A stretch of 64,000 nt of DNA, from assembly GCA_036785705.1 (NCBI GenBank), contig JAWUZG010000333.1, forward strand, positions 1-64,000, in the 5' to 3' direction. The DNA comes from Acanthornis magna. Taxonomy: Eukaryota; Chordata; Aves; Passeriformes; Acanthizidae. The translations under genes and the position numbers were made by a program. Below, one piece after another: positions 11,168-23,581 of this stretch. The notes under the pieces were generated by a model. That model did no database searches, had not been told where the DNA came from, and worked only from the letters and a program-made list of their open reading frames with translations. The stretch's first letter is position 1, and every line of letters starts with the position of its first letter.

Positions 11168-14100
11168 CCCCCAGGACTTCTTAATTTTACTGAACTTTTA
11201 CAGTTCCTCCCAGTCTTTCCTATGAGTTTTTTAATCAGTGGAGTCATTAAACTGAAGGAATTCTGCATTTGTCTGCACAGTAAAGATCGGATTGTGATCA
11301 CATACTTCTTTTACTATGAATTTTTCAATCTTTAGACAAGGACTAGGGAAAAAGGATAGAGCAGTTAAATAAGAAAGAAAAATAAGAAAAATATAAACCC
11401 AAGCATTTAGTCTTAATTCAGATTATTTTCTGATGTACCTTTTTATACAAAATTCATCATAATTCACTCTTTTTCCTTGGTCTTGCTGAAAAATATGTTA
11501 AGAAAAATTGTGTCTGCCTTGTCTGAGAGAGCTGGTGCATATTAAAAAAATCTATGGGTCAGTGAAAATGGAGTTTTATGATAGAACACATTAGTATACA
11601 AAATGTAATAAATTAAGAGGAAGCAAAACTTGCTACGAGCAAATTTCATCATTTCATACTGTGGTGCATCTGCATAAAACAGCAGCTGGAACTGCTCTGC
11701 AGCCTTTATAACCTTCTGTTCGTGGTTCTCAACACACGGAGTTACTGGCGTTGTATGTGCACAGAAACTGCCACACCATTATCACACAGGAAAGCGAACA
11801 CATTATTATTTTCTCCCTTTTCTCCCATCCCTAGCTAATGTCTCATCATAACAACCTCATCAGCTATCACCGATAATCTGCCCTACCTCTTATCTTCATC
11901 TCAAATGCAACTCAAAAAATGACTGTAAGGTAATAACCATGGCCAGCCTGGCTGTGAGCTGAAGGCAGACAGGGAACTGGGAAAAGCAGCACGTGCAAAA
12001 GGCTAACCTTCAAAACAGCCATTTGCAAAACGTATGTGCTGCCATAAAATAATATTAAGTAACCTTTCCTGTGCTGCTGCTCTCAGTTTCACACCGAGGC
12101 TGATCAACACTGCCCTGCAGCACCCACACACTCATGAAGGTTCCTGGTTTAAAGTCATTTAGCCTAATAATACCACTAGCTTGAAAATAGCCTAGTGTAC
12201 CCCACAGAGGTGGCAACAAAGCAAAAGCCAAGCCAGGCCAGACAGCCCAAAGTGTCCCCCCCAGCAGATGACCCCACTGGCTGCCTGGGACAGGCACGAC
12301 CCCCACCTGCAGAAACCCTCAAAGACAGAAGCACTTTCTGGGCCAACCAGCTAGACCGTACAAAATGAAGTTGATGTGGTGAATTCAGTGAATTTGGTAC
12401 TTCTGTGAAAGGAGTCAGTTTTCCCTCCACCCTGCCCATCTATAACTTTGTGGGGAAGAGATTTTGTTTTATAAGTTTTGTTTAATAAATAATGGCCTAT
12501 GCCCATGAGACATCATGGGGCTCGCCATAACTGCCCTGGTGCCAAGGGACTCTTTTCCTAATATATACCTGAATATTAGACTGCAGGGCCCTGCATTCCC
12601 TCAACTTGCAGAAAACACTCAGCAATATTATCCAGACCAAAGAAGCTTGGGTACACAGCACGGCTTCAGCTGGAACTCTACTCCATTCACCCACAGTGGG
12701 CTAACGACTGCAGCTCAGAGCATGAGGAGCACACAATAAAAAAAGAGTTTGAAGACAACTTTTTTCCTCCACACCACTCATTTACTCTCCCTGGTGTTGC
12801 TCAGGCCTCACAGCTCCCCAGTTCACAGCAGGAACTTCAACCCAGTGTGTTATGACAGGCATATTCCAGTGGCTAAGGCAGCCCCACTGGCAGTCTTATT
12901 CACAAACTCCTTCCAGCATTTCAAAAATTAAAAATAAGCTGATTTGCCATGCATGTGAGATACTTCTTCCACACACAAGTCCACCTGCAAACATAAATTT
13001 TAAATGTTCCTTTCTCCATTACTTATTCCCTCCATACTTTGTGCTTATACATTGTGGAGCACAGAATGATCTGTTGTTCATTTAAGAGCTCAAAAATCCA
13101 TACCAGTTTCCCGGAACTAAAGCCAACACACTGCTTTACTCAAGCGAGATCTACTCCACAAAACACAATTACCCAGCAATTGACTACACATCAATGGGAC
13201 AGCACATGATTAGACAACAGTGGGGAATCCTAATGATCCCCTGTAAGAATTAGGGGAGTGCAAGCCTCTCATTTTCTGCTCCATGATGTGTAGATAAAAA
13301 GCGCACTGGAAAGAATACAAAATGAATGGGAGTATTTCTGTGCACATCCTAACTTCATTTCCATGGGAATGTGGAAATCCAACAAGACCATGATTATCAC
13401 ATGGAAGACAAAAAAACCACTGACCATAATGTCTTATTAAAGAGCACAATGACTTGTCCACATCTTTAGCCCTGATGTTTTCAAAGTGGCTCTTAGACAC
13501 ACATACTCAACTCCAAAGTATTTGGGAGCTCGCCAACATCCACAGGTAGGTGGCAGATCCACTGTGCCACAGCTCTAGGGAAACTTCACCTGACTCTGAG
13601 TGGAGGATTACTCCTCTGACAGAGCACTGCAGTGGAATTAATACAGCTCTCCCAAGGCCAGACATAGTGCAACAGCGTGCTGCAAGGACGCTGGCCAATA
13701 TTTATTTGTTTATTCCATTCCCCATCACATGGGTAGGGGAGAGTTTGAACCATGCATATGGGTTTCTCTAATCTTCTGAAGAAGAAAATAATTTCAAAAT
13801 GAGCTATAAACCATGATTTCACACTCTATTCACTTCAACCCAGGATATATTAACATCCCAAGAGAGATGTGAATGTTACCAAAGGCTGTCAAATTAACAG
13901 AAATACATTGACAAAAAGGATTAGGCTATGTTAGTGCAGCATTAATGGTGCTAAGTGATGGAAAAGCATGGCCTAGCTTACAGCAAAATTCCTTTTTTCC
14001 TGTTCACAAAAAGAAATGCAATTTCTGTCACCTGATTTTTGTCCTTGCTTGATTTGTTTGACATATTTTAAAGGGATTCTGTGGCTTTCTCTTTCATGGT

Positions 14101-17100
14101 TCTTTCACAATCAGTACTTTACAAGGTTTGACACATAAAAACTCCTCAACAGAGCTGATCAAATTGCTTCGCAGTTTTAGGAAATTTAGTGATGCATACG
14201 CTACAATACAAATTCAGCAATTATACAGGGAAATTAGGGCAGCAATGTCCAGCATGTGTAATTTTAGCAAATACCTCCTGTCTGGTGTGTACTATCTTCC
14301 AGTAACTGGATTTTTGACTGCTTTAGGTCTCCTGTGTCACACAGTAAAAAAACAATGTTTCCCTTGTTCCCTGGGCAGACAATTTTGTGGAGCACATGCC
14401 AACATTATCAATGGGATTTGCCATACTAGATTAACCTCATAGTTCACCTTGTCCAGGACCAAGTGACTAATGTTGTCCATATGGTATTTTCAAATATTAC
14501 TTATTTTGCCACTCTCAGTAAGCCTAGTTTGATTTCCTTTCTTGACAACAGATGTGCATTGAACAGGGCTCTCAGTGAACAATAGCTCTCTAAAATGTAG
14601 CTCAGTTTTCTCTTGTTAACTTCATCCTCTCCCAAAGCATTCTTATCCCACTGCTCAATTGCTGTGCAATTAGTAAGCTTCCTTCTTTCTTTAGTTTTTC
14701 CTATCAATACAGTTCAGTAGAAAGCAGTATGTTTTGAAGACTGTTTGAAGGAATTAGATGGCTGATTTAGCCTGAAACTTATTTATTGTCATGTTTGGTG
14801 ATGATCAACACTGAAGAAGTGACAGTAAGGTACTTTTTACACTGCTCTAAGCTATAGTCAGCAAGGGACTGGGAGAGAAATTACTGGAACATTTCTATCT
14901 TCCCAGCATGCACAAATATCTACTGTTGTTGCAAGCATCTGAGACCTGCAGGTCTGGCTCAAAGCTGTCTCTCCTTCCACTGCTCTGATTCTGTGCCGAA
15001 ATATCTCAGGTAGTCAGAAGAATCTGACAGCACATCTATCTTCCTGTTATTTATACTCACCAGTGTAGTACTTGAGCAGTTAATGATAACACGCAGTGTA
15101 CCAACACCAATGTCCTTTGGCAAACATCACTTAGGACACTTCTTTTGCAAGCTGTACACATGTAAAGTGAATATTTCTCTTCTACTTGAGGAAGTAATAA
15201 AGCCTTGGAGTCAGAGACATTAAATTTACTCATCTATTGGGAGAGTTAGAAGATGAAATACAAAGGCTGCTATGCTGTATTTTGGATGACCTTAGTTCTA
15301 AAGCACCCATGACTATGTGATGTTGTTTGCTCCCTGTCTCAAGTCATTCCCTGTACATTCAATTAGCAAAAATAATTGCTTCATCACAAACTGAATAAAA
15401 ATGCCAAGACCCATTTAGAGACAACAGCAATCATTAAAAAAACCCATCTGCAGGAGAGCTGAAGGCATTTCAAATACGCATATGAGATTTAAAAATAGAA
15501 GAACACTTCAGAGTGTTCCAACTGCAGACAAAATCCTGTTTAATTTCAAAGGTGGCAGGGTTACTAATGCATCAGCTACTTCAAAGACAACAAAATAAAT
15601 TGCTTTTTTAAAACACTGGCAGTTCCTTCCAACATGATGGGAAATGCATAAGATTTACCAAATATGAAATGTAATGTGCACAGGTTGCTCAAAAGATGCC
15701 TTAATTTGCATGAGGAAGCATTACAAAAGGCATAACTTATCATCACAGTTAGGCTTAGCTTTGGAAATTGCTGTTCAGTCATGAACCTCAAATAGTCAAC
15801 CCACAAGGCCATCTCTCCATTTTACTCCATAATGCTGGAAAAATAAAGTGTTGTTTATATAGCTGGAAGGCTTTGCTCTCTTATAAAACACAACAGGAGA
15901 GTAATTTATTTAATATCATTATTTAGCATGTGCATGACCATAGATAAATAGCAATCCACTGAAGAATTTAAGGCCTCCCCTGAAATATTTTTACAATCCT
16001 CTCAAAACCAATGAACTTTTGACTCGGGACCGGGTTTTGTTTTCAACAATTATTTTTCTAAATCTATTAGCAAGCTCTTATTAACCTTTGCACTAAATGC
16101 AATTAAAAACACAATACCATGCACACAGGAAGGGCATATGCCTGGTTACTGGGATCCTCATTCTCAAGCTGAGATGGCAAAAGTTGTTCCTCCACGTTGA
16201 GTTTTACTGGCTCCATACAGCAACTCGCCAATGAAGTTGCCAAATAAAGTATTAAAAGCTATATTTGGTTTATGTTTGAAAAGTTTTCCTTGCATTTAGG
16301 AGCTCATATAAACACAACACTGCATGGATAACAAAGTCTGAGCCCCTAGGCTTCTAAGGTGTGCTGTGCTGTGTCCTTTGGATGATATTATCTCGATGGA
16401 TCATATTGTCACCTGAAGTCTACCCATTTTAATGAAATTATAGTTTACTCTATGGATCAGGTGATCTTTTAAGATGCTTTCAGAAGATGAGCATAAGGAA
16501 ATATATAATGAAAACATTCAAGTTTATCAACAAAAACCTGAAACCTGTGTTTCCAAAAAAAAAAAAATTTGAGAGAAGAAGCTGAGAAACTGGAGGAAAC
16601 CAGAGAAACACATAATTGTTTGCAAATAATGGCTGGGTAAATAAATTCAGGCACAGGCTTGGTACACACTGTGTGATAGAGGAACAGTTCCCTGCCAAGT
16701 CTGAATTTTCATCAGGACATGCACATCTCCATCTGTTGCAGAGCCAAAACAAGAATTCAAGCTCGACAACTGCTTTGAAATTGAGAGGAGCTGCTACCAG
16801 GACATTGAGCGATAGTGTAAACCATGTAAAAGAATTATTCTTAATGATTAGTGTTTAATATATGATGGCTATTGATCCAGTTACTGGATGTGTTTTACAG
16901 GGAATGGAAGTACTCCGGGGGAAAAAAAAGAAGATAATAGTGAGTAATAAATGGAACTTTTAAGTTTTTTCTACCACTTACATATGTATGTATAGATATA
17001 TGGTATAATACTTAAATCAGTGTCTCCAGTTTCTGCCAGACAAAAGAAATGTCAAAGTAGTAATATCATACTTTTCCTATTAATAAAACAAGAGGATACT

Positions 17101-17448
17101 ATCACCTTTCAGGAGTGGGAAGGCCTCATCATATTCTGCCTTCCTCTCCAAATTCATTGAACAGCAAATATTTCAAAGGGCTCAATCTTGTTCATTCACT
17201 CCTTTTTTTTTTGTGCAGCTTTGTATAGCTCCTTTGAAGCAGCAGTCCTCAAAGGATCAGATACTGAGTTTTCTAATCCTGTTTCAACTTCTCAGCAAGA
17301 CTTCTGAGTTATGTTAAAGATTAGGCAACATTTTTTCTGTGCTGAGTCCTTCTAGGCATCTGAACAAGGAATGAGCCCCCCAAATACGCTAAACAAAGGT
17401 GACATTGCTGTTGGCCATAAAACTCCTTAAAGGAGATAATTTCTATTA
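11168..17448. other. Unique noncoding stretch with a GC-richer patch
   Basis: The interval 12060-12440 and a part of 13520-13720 are richer in G and C and carry several short overlapping frames on both strands, but no domain, splice structure or repeat I can name. A GTGAGT-type donor-like site on the minus strand near 15058 is discussed under rejected items. The rest is AT-rich and featureless. Confidence 0.6.
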
Positions 17449-17572
17449 ACAAGAAAAAAACCAAACTAACAAACAAACAAAAAAACCACCCCACCCCCCC
17501 AACAACAAAAAAACCCCCAAAACAAAAAAACAACCAAAAAACCCCCGCACCAAAAAACAAAACAAACAAACC
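17449..17572 (+). repeat. A/C-rich low-complexity tract
   Basis: About 124 bases consist almost only of A and C on the plus strand, with mixed AAAC, AAAAC and C-run units including a C7 run. It has no fixed period. The 118-codon minus-strand open frame covering it (17321-17677) is an artefact of the low complexity and gives a run of F, G, L and V residues. A tract of complementary composition lies 1.4 kb downstream. Confidence 0.93.
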
Positions 17573-18952
17573 ATTATTTAAACAGTTCATGCCATCTGAA
17601 TCAAAAAACATATGTATATAACAAACTTCTACAATCAAGTAAATAGGAAACAACTGGGATTTTAGCAATTGTGCCATATATGAAAAATGTTCAAAAAAGG
17701 GTCAAAGTGCGATCCACTGGGGGATGGAAAGCCAAATGTTCCTGCAAACTCCTTCCTTAAAATGCTGTTATGTTTAGCAAAGGTTGTAAACAGCCCACTC
17801 TCAGGTATAAAGTATGGGGTGTGAATCCTACCACAACAACCCTACAGGCAAGTATTTTCTGTAAATACGTCTTATTCCAGGCAATTTTGAGCACATGTGG
17901 ACATGGGTGGATTTGTGTGTGTATATTTGTGTGTGTGTGTATGTGTGTGTGCCTGGGCACATTGGTGAGAATAAGACCACAATGTTATGAACCACCACAT
18001 CTCACAAGTTCAGAATTTCAAATTTCAGCTGCACTGACAGTGTTTCTTAGTTAAATTATTCTTTATCAATTTCTGTGAAATATTTGGTGACACACAGGAT
18101 GGAGATTTTTGTTTTTCTGAAATTAAGTAGAATGACTCCTGCGTAGCTGTTTGGGTTACTAACATCATGCAAATATGGCAAATTTCTTCTCTAAACATAT
18201 TCCCCCTCACCCCTCCTGTAGCTGAGGGATTTTACAGGGGAACTGACAACTCAGGCTGCTGAGTTCATACCCACACAAAGGCTCCTGCCCAGAAGGTGTC
18301 AGGATGGGACTGTAACAATAAAGGTAAGCTCCAAGGTAAAAGATATGCTGCTGACCTCTAAGTGTTCCTTTGAGATGTGGGGCCATATGGAGCTCACAGG
18401 AGGGATGTGTGCTGGCACCAGGGGAGATTCTGTCCTAGCAGTAAATGCAGAAGGCATGCTGCCAGCCACCTTCCCTTCATACAGTCAGAAAAGGGGCACA
18501 GAGGGGACCTTTCTCTCAGCCAAAGAGGTCCGAGATGAGATCAAACCCTACAACAGAACTGTAACAGGAGAAAATGTTGCACGTGTACACACTAGTGGCA
18601 CATTTCAAAGTCGAAGAGACACAAGTGAGTATCCTTCTGATATCCAAGTGAGTATGCCATTCTCCTTTGGATGCGAGTATGAAGTCATTCTGTGAATGGC
18701 TTCAGTGTGCAAAGCCATGACATGAACAAAAGCTGAAGCACAGCCCCTGCCAAGTCCAGCATTGCTCCCAAAACATCAACAGTGACACACAGAACTCAAC
18801 TCCAACTGGTGCTTCAGGTAGCTGCCCTGCCAGCCACTCAGACAGGGAGATGAAGAAACCTTGAGTTTGTCTGTCTGGCCTCCAGGGAAGTGAGCAGTCA
18901 TAATCTGAAATGTGAGAACAATCCTTTCCGTTGTAAGAATTCCACTGTGACA
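17573..18952. other. Unique stretch between two low-complexity tracts
   Basis: This contains a TG-type dinucleotide tract at 17913-17952 and a plus-strand open frame of 116 codons (18345-18695) without recognisable motifs. Its base composition is more balanced from about 18240 to 18700. I see no transposase, integrase or other mobile-element gene between the flanking tracts. Confidence 0.55.
17913..17952 (+). repeat. (TG)n imperfect dinucleotide repeat
   Basis: Alternating TG with a few TA interruptions, about 40 bases long. A typical vertebrate microsatellite. Confidence 0.9.
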
Positions 18953-19072
18953 GTTTGGTTTTTTTGGTTTTTGGGGTTTTTTTGTTTGTTTGGTTGGTTG
19001 TTGTTGTTTTTGTTTGTTTGCTTGTTTGTTTGTTTGGATTTTTTGTGTGGGTTTTTTTTTTGTTTTTTTTTA
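18953..19072 (+). repeat. G/T-rich low-complexity tract
   Basis: About 120 bases consist almost only of G and T, with GTTT, GGTT and long T runs, ending in T10 and T9 runs. On the minus strand it has the same A/C make-up as 17449-17572, so the two tracts form an approximate inverted pair. It explains the lysine-, threonine- and asparagine-rich part of the 160-codon minus-strand frame 18702-19184, which I reject as a gene. Confidence 0.93.
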
Positions 19073-22000
19073 GGAGAATAAGGGCCTGTTTGACATTTCT
19101 GTTGTAGTCACACAAAGGTGAGTGGCCCTCTAAAAGGTGGTGTTCTACCAACACAGAAAACCAGAAACTTTCAGCAGTTCTCATGCTGACAGGTTTGTCC
19201 TGAAGACCGATTTTGTCTGGTTTTGGAGCCCAGCTGATGAGAGCACAATTTCCTGTGTCTCAAGGAAACTCTGCCAGAGAGCAGCCCTGGAAAAAAGGGT
19301 GTTTTTAATTAGGTTTACTTTTCTTTCTAGCTGACTCTAGACCTGCTGAAGAGGGAAAATGTATAAACCTTTGTATGCAAATTCATTGAGCAGCTGGGGA
19401 TAGCTCTCTTCATTTCTTTTTAGCTCTATGCTTCAGTGTCATGCAGGATATTTAACTGTGATGTTTTCTTCTTCCAGACAGGAAAACAACTGGGTAGACC
19501 CATTAGAGACCAAAAATTCGCTACCATAGCCCTTGATGCCCGGGTTGATCATAACCACACACTTTCTAGACCAAAGTCAGATACTACAGTGTGGAATTTA
19601 AGAACAAGATGGGGAAACCCAGGACCAAAGTTAAAAAGCAAAAAAATAAAAGAGTGCAAGTTCTCAAAACCATTTAAAAAGTAGTTAAAGCAAATTAAAA
19701 TTAAAAATTTAAGGGTCGTGATGCATCCAAACAGTGGGGAGAAAACAGAAATTATAATACAAACAACAAATGAGAGGAAACTGAGGTAGAAATGAGCTCC
19801 AGTGTTCTTACTCTCATGTGAAGCACACAGTGTGGACAACCCAGATTATGTGCTACAAGTATTACAAAGCCAAAAACCAAAATTATCTGAACAGCAACCC
19901 TTGAATATATATGCCCAAGATGTGAACACAAGAACATAAATGAACCAACTGGATCAGTGATTCAATCACTGGCAGTAAATTCTGAGCACTTGGTTTGGTA
20001 ACATTATCTAATTTCTTACTTCTCATTGCTTATTTCAAACTACAGATCACGAGACTGACAAAAAATGAAACATCAGAATTTTCATAGATGAGTAGCTGGC
20101 TGTATAGTATTCACTGTCTGGCAATGAAACAAAAGCAGATCAAAGCTACAGTTACAGATCAAATACACAAGAAAACCTCTAATTGGGGCTTTTTTCATCA
20201 AAGTCACACACACACATATGTGGAATTAACATGAGTAATTAATAATCCAGGCTAAGGTGAGTCAAGCAAATTCTAGACATACATCCCAGAGAGCTGTTCT
20301 TTTTCCCTTTAGAACCACCAGGGAGAAATGGCCTTTTCTAGATCATGAGTCATCTTATTTTAAAGTGGCTGTCTGGTTTAGATTTGATGTAGTTCATCCC
20401 AGTTTACGTTTTAACCTCTGACTGCAAAAAGAGTCCAAACAACCTGCTTTGAAATAGATATCTATCTTAAAAATATCCAAAATTCCACAGAATAGATTCC
20501 ACCTATAAGGCAAGGCCCATCATGGTGAGCAGAAGTTTACTCTAAATATCAACACATTTGACAGCTTTAGCTGTTTCGTGAAAGCTCAGCTCATCCTCAT
20601 CTTTGGTAAACTTTAATGTCAGTTCTGAAAAAAAAGTCTGCAACAGTTACGCAACAATGCTTTTGACTTTAGCCCTTGAAAAACAAGGTCCATGACAGTC
20701 ATAAAAATGTGATGATCTTCTCTTCGTCTTTTTTTCTCTAATAGGGTTGAGTTATTGTGGCACAGCTTAGCCTTATACAGGCAGATCCACCACACTTTGT
20801 GAGAAATAACACCACAAATCCAATGATTTGAGGTGGTAGAATTTATGATGTGCATCGTGGGTAAATATTTTCCCCTCTAATTTCTCAGAACTTATTTTCT
20901 TTTAGCAGAGATGAGTATCTCAGTACGTCCAAAATTTGGAAGCCTATCTTTTTGTAAACTGCAGTTTTATACTTCTCATCACCCATAATAGCCAGAAAGG
21001 TCTGACTGAAAAAAAAGCTGAAACATGAATGGAATGTTCCACTACATATCCAAACAATATATTTGGACCCTAAGTTCATTAAATTAATAGTTCTAAACTC
21101 AAGTGAAGAGTTTGAAAGCGGTATGTCTGTAGTATGCCTACAGATACAATTGGCAATGACAAAAATAAGGAAGGTCAACTTCAGAATGTGAAAATATTTT
21201 ACACCAAATTCTTCCCCTGTCTTTCCTACAAAAGTCACATGTAGTGCAGGGAATTGTGTACTTGTTATCGGTGCAGTGTGACCAGCAGCCTCAAAATCTC
21301 TGTTTCTCTTGAAGCTCTCTGAGTGACAAAATGGGGTTAACGCCCAACTGATATGAGCTCTTCTGTGACTTCAGTGTGAATGTGTGACTGTAACTCAGCA
21401 GTCTCAGAACATGGATCATAATTAAGACACAGTTTCAGAAAGCAAAAATTGGAGGAAGATATGACATGAAACACTACCCAAACAGCACTGATTACATCAG
21501 GATGCAATAATCCAAATACCGATAGCCCAAAGATTTATTATCCCTAGAAGAGAACACCTTTTGACCAGATGGTGTTCCAGACTCTGCCTCACACCTTGCA
21601 GGAGCTCAAGAAGGAGCTCAGGTCTGAAATTGCTAATTCCTCATCTATACAACTGAAATGGGTAATTCGTCATCTATGCTTCCTTTCCCCAGCTGAAGCT
21701 GAGAGAAGATTTATTTGGAGAAATTCCAACTGATTCATTTTAAAGAGCAATAACATATGCCAAAAGATTAGGACAGTATAAGAGGTAGTTTGAGATCCTA
21801 GTTGAAAGAACAAATATTATTAAAAATAACACAACATAATGAAACCACAAGTTTTCTTCCGAATTCTAAGTTTCCAGAGAAAAGCATGAGATTCCAAATG
21901 CAGAGAGATTAGACAAGTATTTAAAATAAATACAAATGACATGTCAAGTGAGCTTGGGTAAATACAGTGCCAGGTAACTGAAGACAGTCTAGAATTTGGT

Positions 22001-23534
22001 GTATTATAAGCCTACCTTTTCCAGTACTGAAGATCAGGATTTAGGAGACTTTATCGAAATTTAGTAGTGCATGTTATTGCATTACTCTGGGGGGAGGAAG
22101 GAGACATGAGGAACAAGGGAGGGACCAGTATGGGAATTCCACACCCATACTTTATTTTTAAAAAATACTGTAAGAAAGGCTCAATGCAACTTGCTTGCCA
22201 GATAACATAGCATCTGTCTTGCTTTGTTTAAATAAAAAGTCTTACTAATGTTGCATCTAATCTAGAATTTAAAGAGGCTAAAGATTTTCCAGTAGTATGC
22301 TTTTATTCTGCTGAATGTTTTGAAACACAGAAAGAGGAGCTGCCTCAAATATTTATTCACTGTCCACTCAATTCTTTAGAAAAGGAAGATCTAAAAGCAT
22401 ATCTGGCAGCCTATTTCTGTGCAGGAGCACTCAAGTACTTGTCATCTGGCATAAGCAAGCCTAATAATGCTGAGTCCCTTCTACTTTTTATTTCTGCAAA
22501 GGACTAAATCCAGAGATTAACTGTAACATCTTTCAACTACAGGCTCACATATTCATGAATAACAACAAGAAAATCTAAATCAGTACTTAATTTTTTGCGG
22601 CATCTTCAAGAGCAGCATGTTAGAAACTATAATAGTCCAGACACAGGAGTCATTCTACAAGCTGATTCTGAAATACTGCATATATAGTTTTGAAGGGTTT
22701 TAGGAGTTCTATTATTTAGGTTTGGGAAAATAAGCTCAGCCTGGTTTTAGGTTGTTATTTTGACAGATAATTTAGATAGCAGGCAATTTCAATATTTTTC
22801 ATAGTAAACCACAGACTGCAAAGTTATGTTAAGAAAAATATGTCAAATATGTGCAATAGCAAGAAGCAATACAACATCATTTAAAAACAAGGTATTAAAC
22901 ATAGGTAATTTAGGTATAGTGCTGGGCCTATAGATGTGTGCTGGAACCCTACTTTTGCTCAGCTTTGACTGCCGTCCAAACCTGATGAAGACTTGGAGGA
23001 CCCAGGAATAGGCTTTGACTGAATGATGAAGTACAGTAGAAGAGAAAATGAGCCTTGCTATGGCCCTGCCTTTTCAGTGTAGAGGTCAGGAGCCAGACCC
23101 ACTCTGTGCAAGTCCATCACCATCTATAACCCAACTCCCTCCTTCTATGTCCTGGAAAACATTTGCAATGCACAAGTCACTTAACATCCAAAAGAGGCTT
23201 CCCACTGGCTACAACAACTTGTTTTGGCAAAGTGGGCACAGATTCAGGTTATGATTCATTCCTCAGCCTTTTCCTGCACATGTGGCATGGAACTGATAAG
23301 TACCTTGCAAGCCTCATGATTGTCAGTAGCCCTGGTGTAACCTGACTGCTAACAGTGACAGCGGGGGCCACAGCACTGGGTACTCAGTAGCCTCATATAA
23401 TAAGCAGAACTGTTTAAACATCTAAGAAATACAGAATTAAGGGGTTGTTGTAGCCATTACTGAAGAAGCCAAATACCAGAAGTATGCAACTCTAAGAAAA
23501 ATAATGTCATTACTCACATTCTAGCTTCTTTTAC
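19073..23534. other. Noncoding stretch with one weak exon candidate
   Basis: At 19478 a pyrimidine tract followed by CAG precedes an open frame of 68 codons ending in a TAG at 19682-19684; it is described under findings. The remaining open frames (the largest 117 codons, minus strand, 20885-21238) have no family features. No repeat family is recognisable. Confidence 0.55.
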
Positions 23535-23581
23535 CTGAACCTTATTGAACACATTGGTTAAAGGCTTGCGACCTCTTTTTC
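23535..23581 (-). CDS. Candidate internal exon with AT-hook-like peptide
   Basis: On the minus strand a pyrimidine-rich stretch ending in TTCAG (acceptor-like) precedes 47 bases, and these end in CAG followed by GTAAAAG (donor-like). Taking the first two bases as part of a split codon, the frame is open and ends on a whole codon; the peptide is KRGRKPLTNVFNKVQ. KRGRKP resembles the core of an AT-hook or a basic nuclear-localisation stretch. The frame would stop soon if translation ran on into the supposed intron, as expected of an exon. I do not recognise the protein and found no convincing partner exon, so function is unassigned. A short open frame between splice-like sites also arises by chance in a window this long. 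Confidence 0.3.

Noticed and set aside
15059..15129. Possible minus-strand exon ending at a GTGAGT donor-like site near 15058
   Set aside because: A short stretch is open (for example GVGTLRVIINCSST), but a stop lies just upstream and the only AG that could serve as acceptor lacks a good pyrimidine tract. Too weak to annotate.
17321..17677. 118-codon minus-strand frame rich in F, G and V
   Set aside because: It is the translation of the A/C low-complexity tract; the apparent hydrophobic segment is not evidence of a membrane protein.
18702..19184. 160-codon minus-strand open frame
   Set aside because: Its lysine-, threonine- and asparagine-rich middle is the translated G/T low-complexity tract, so its length is an artefact.
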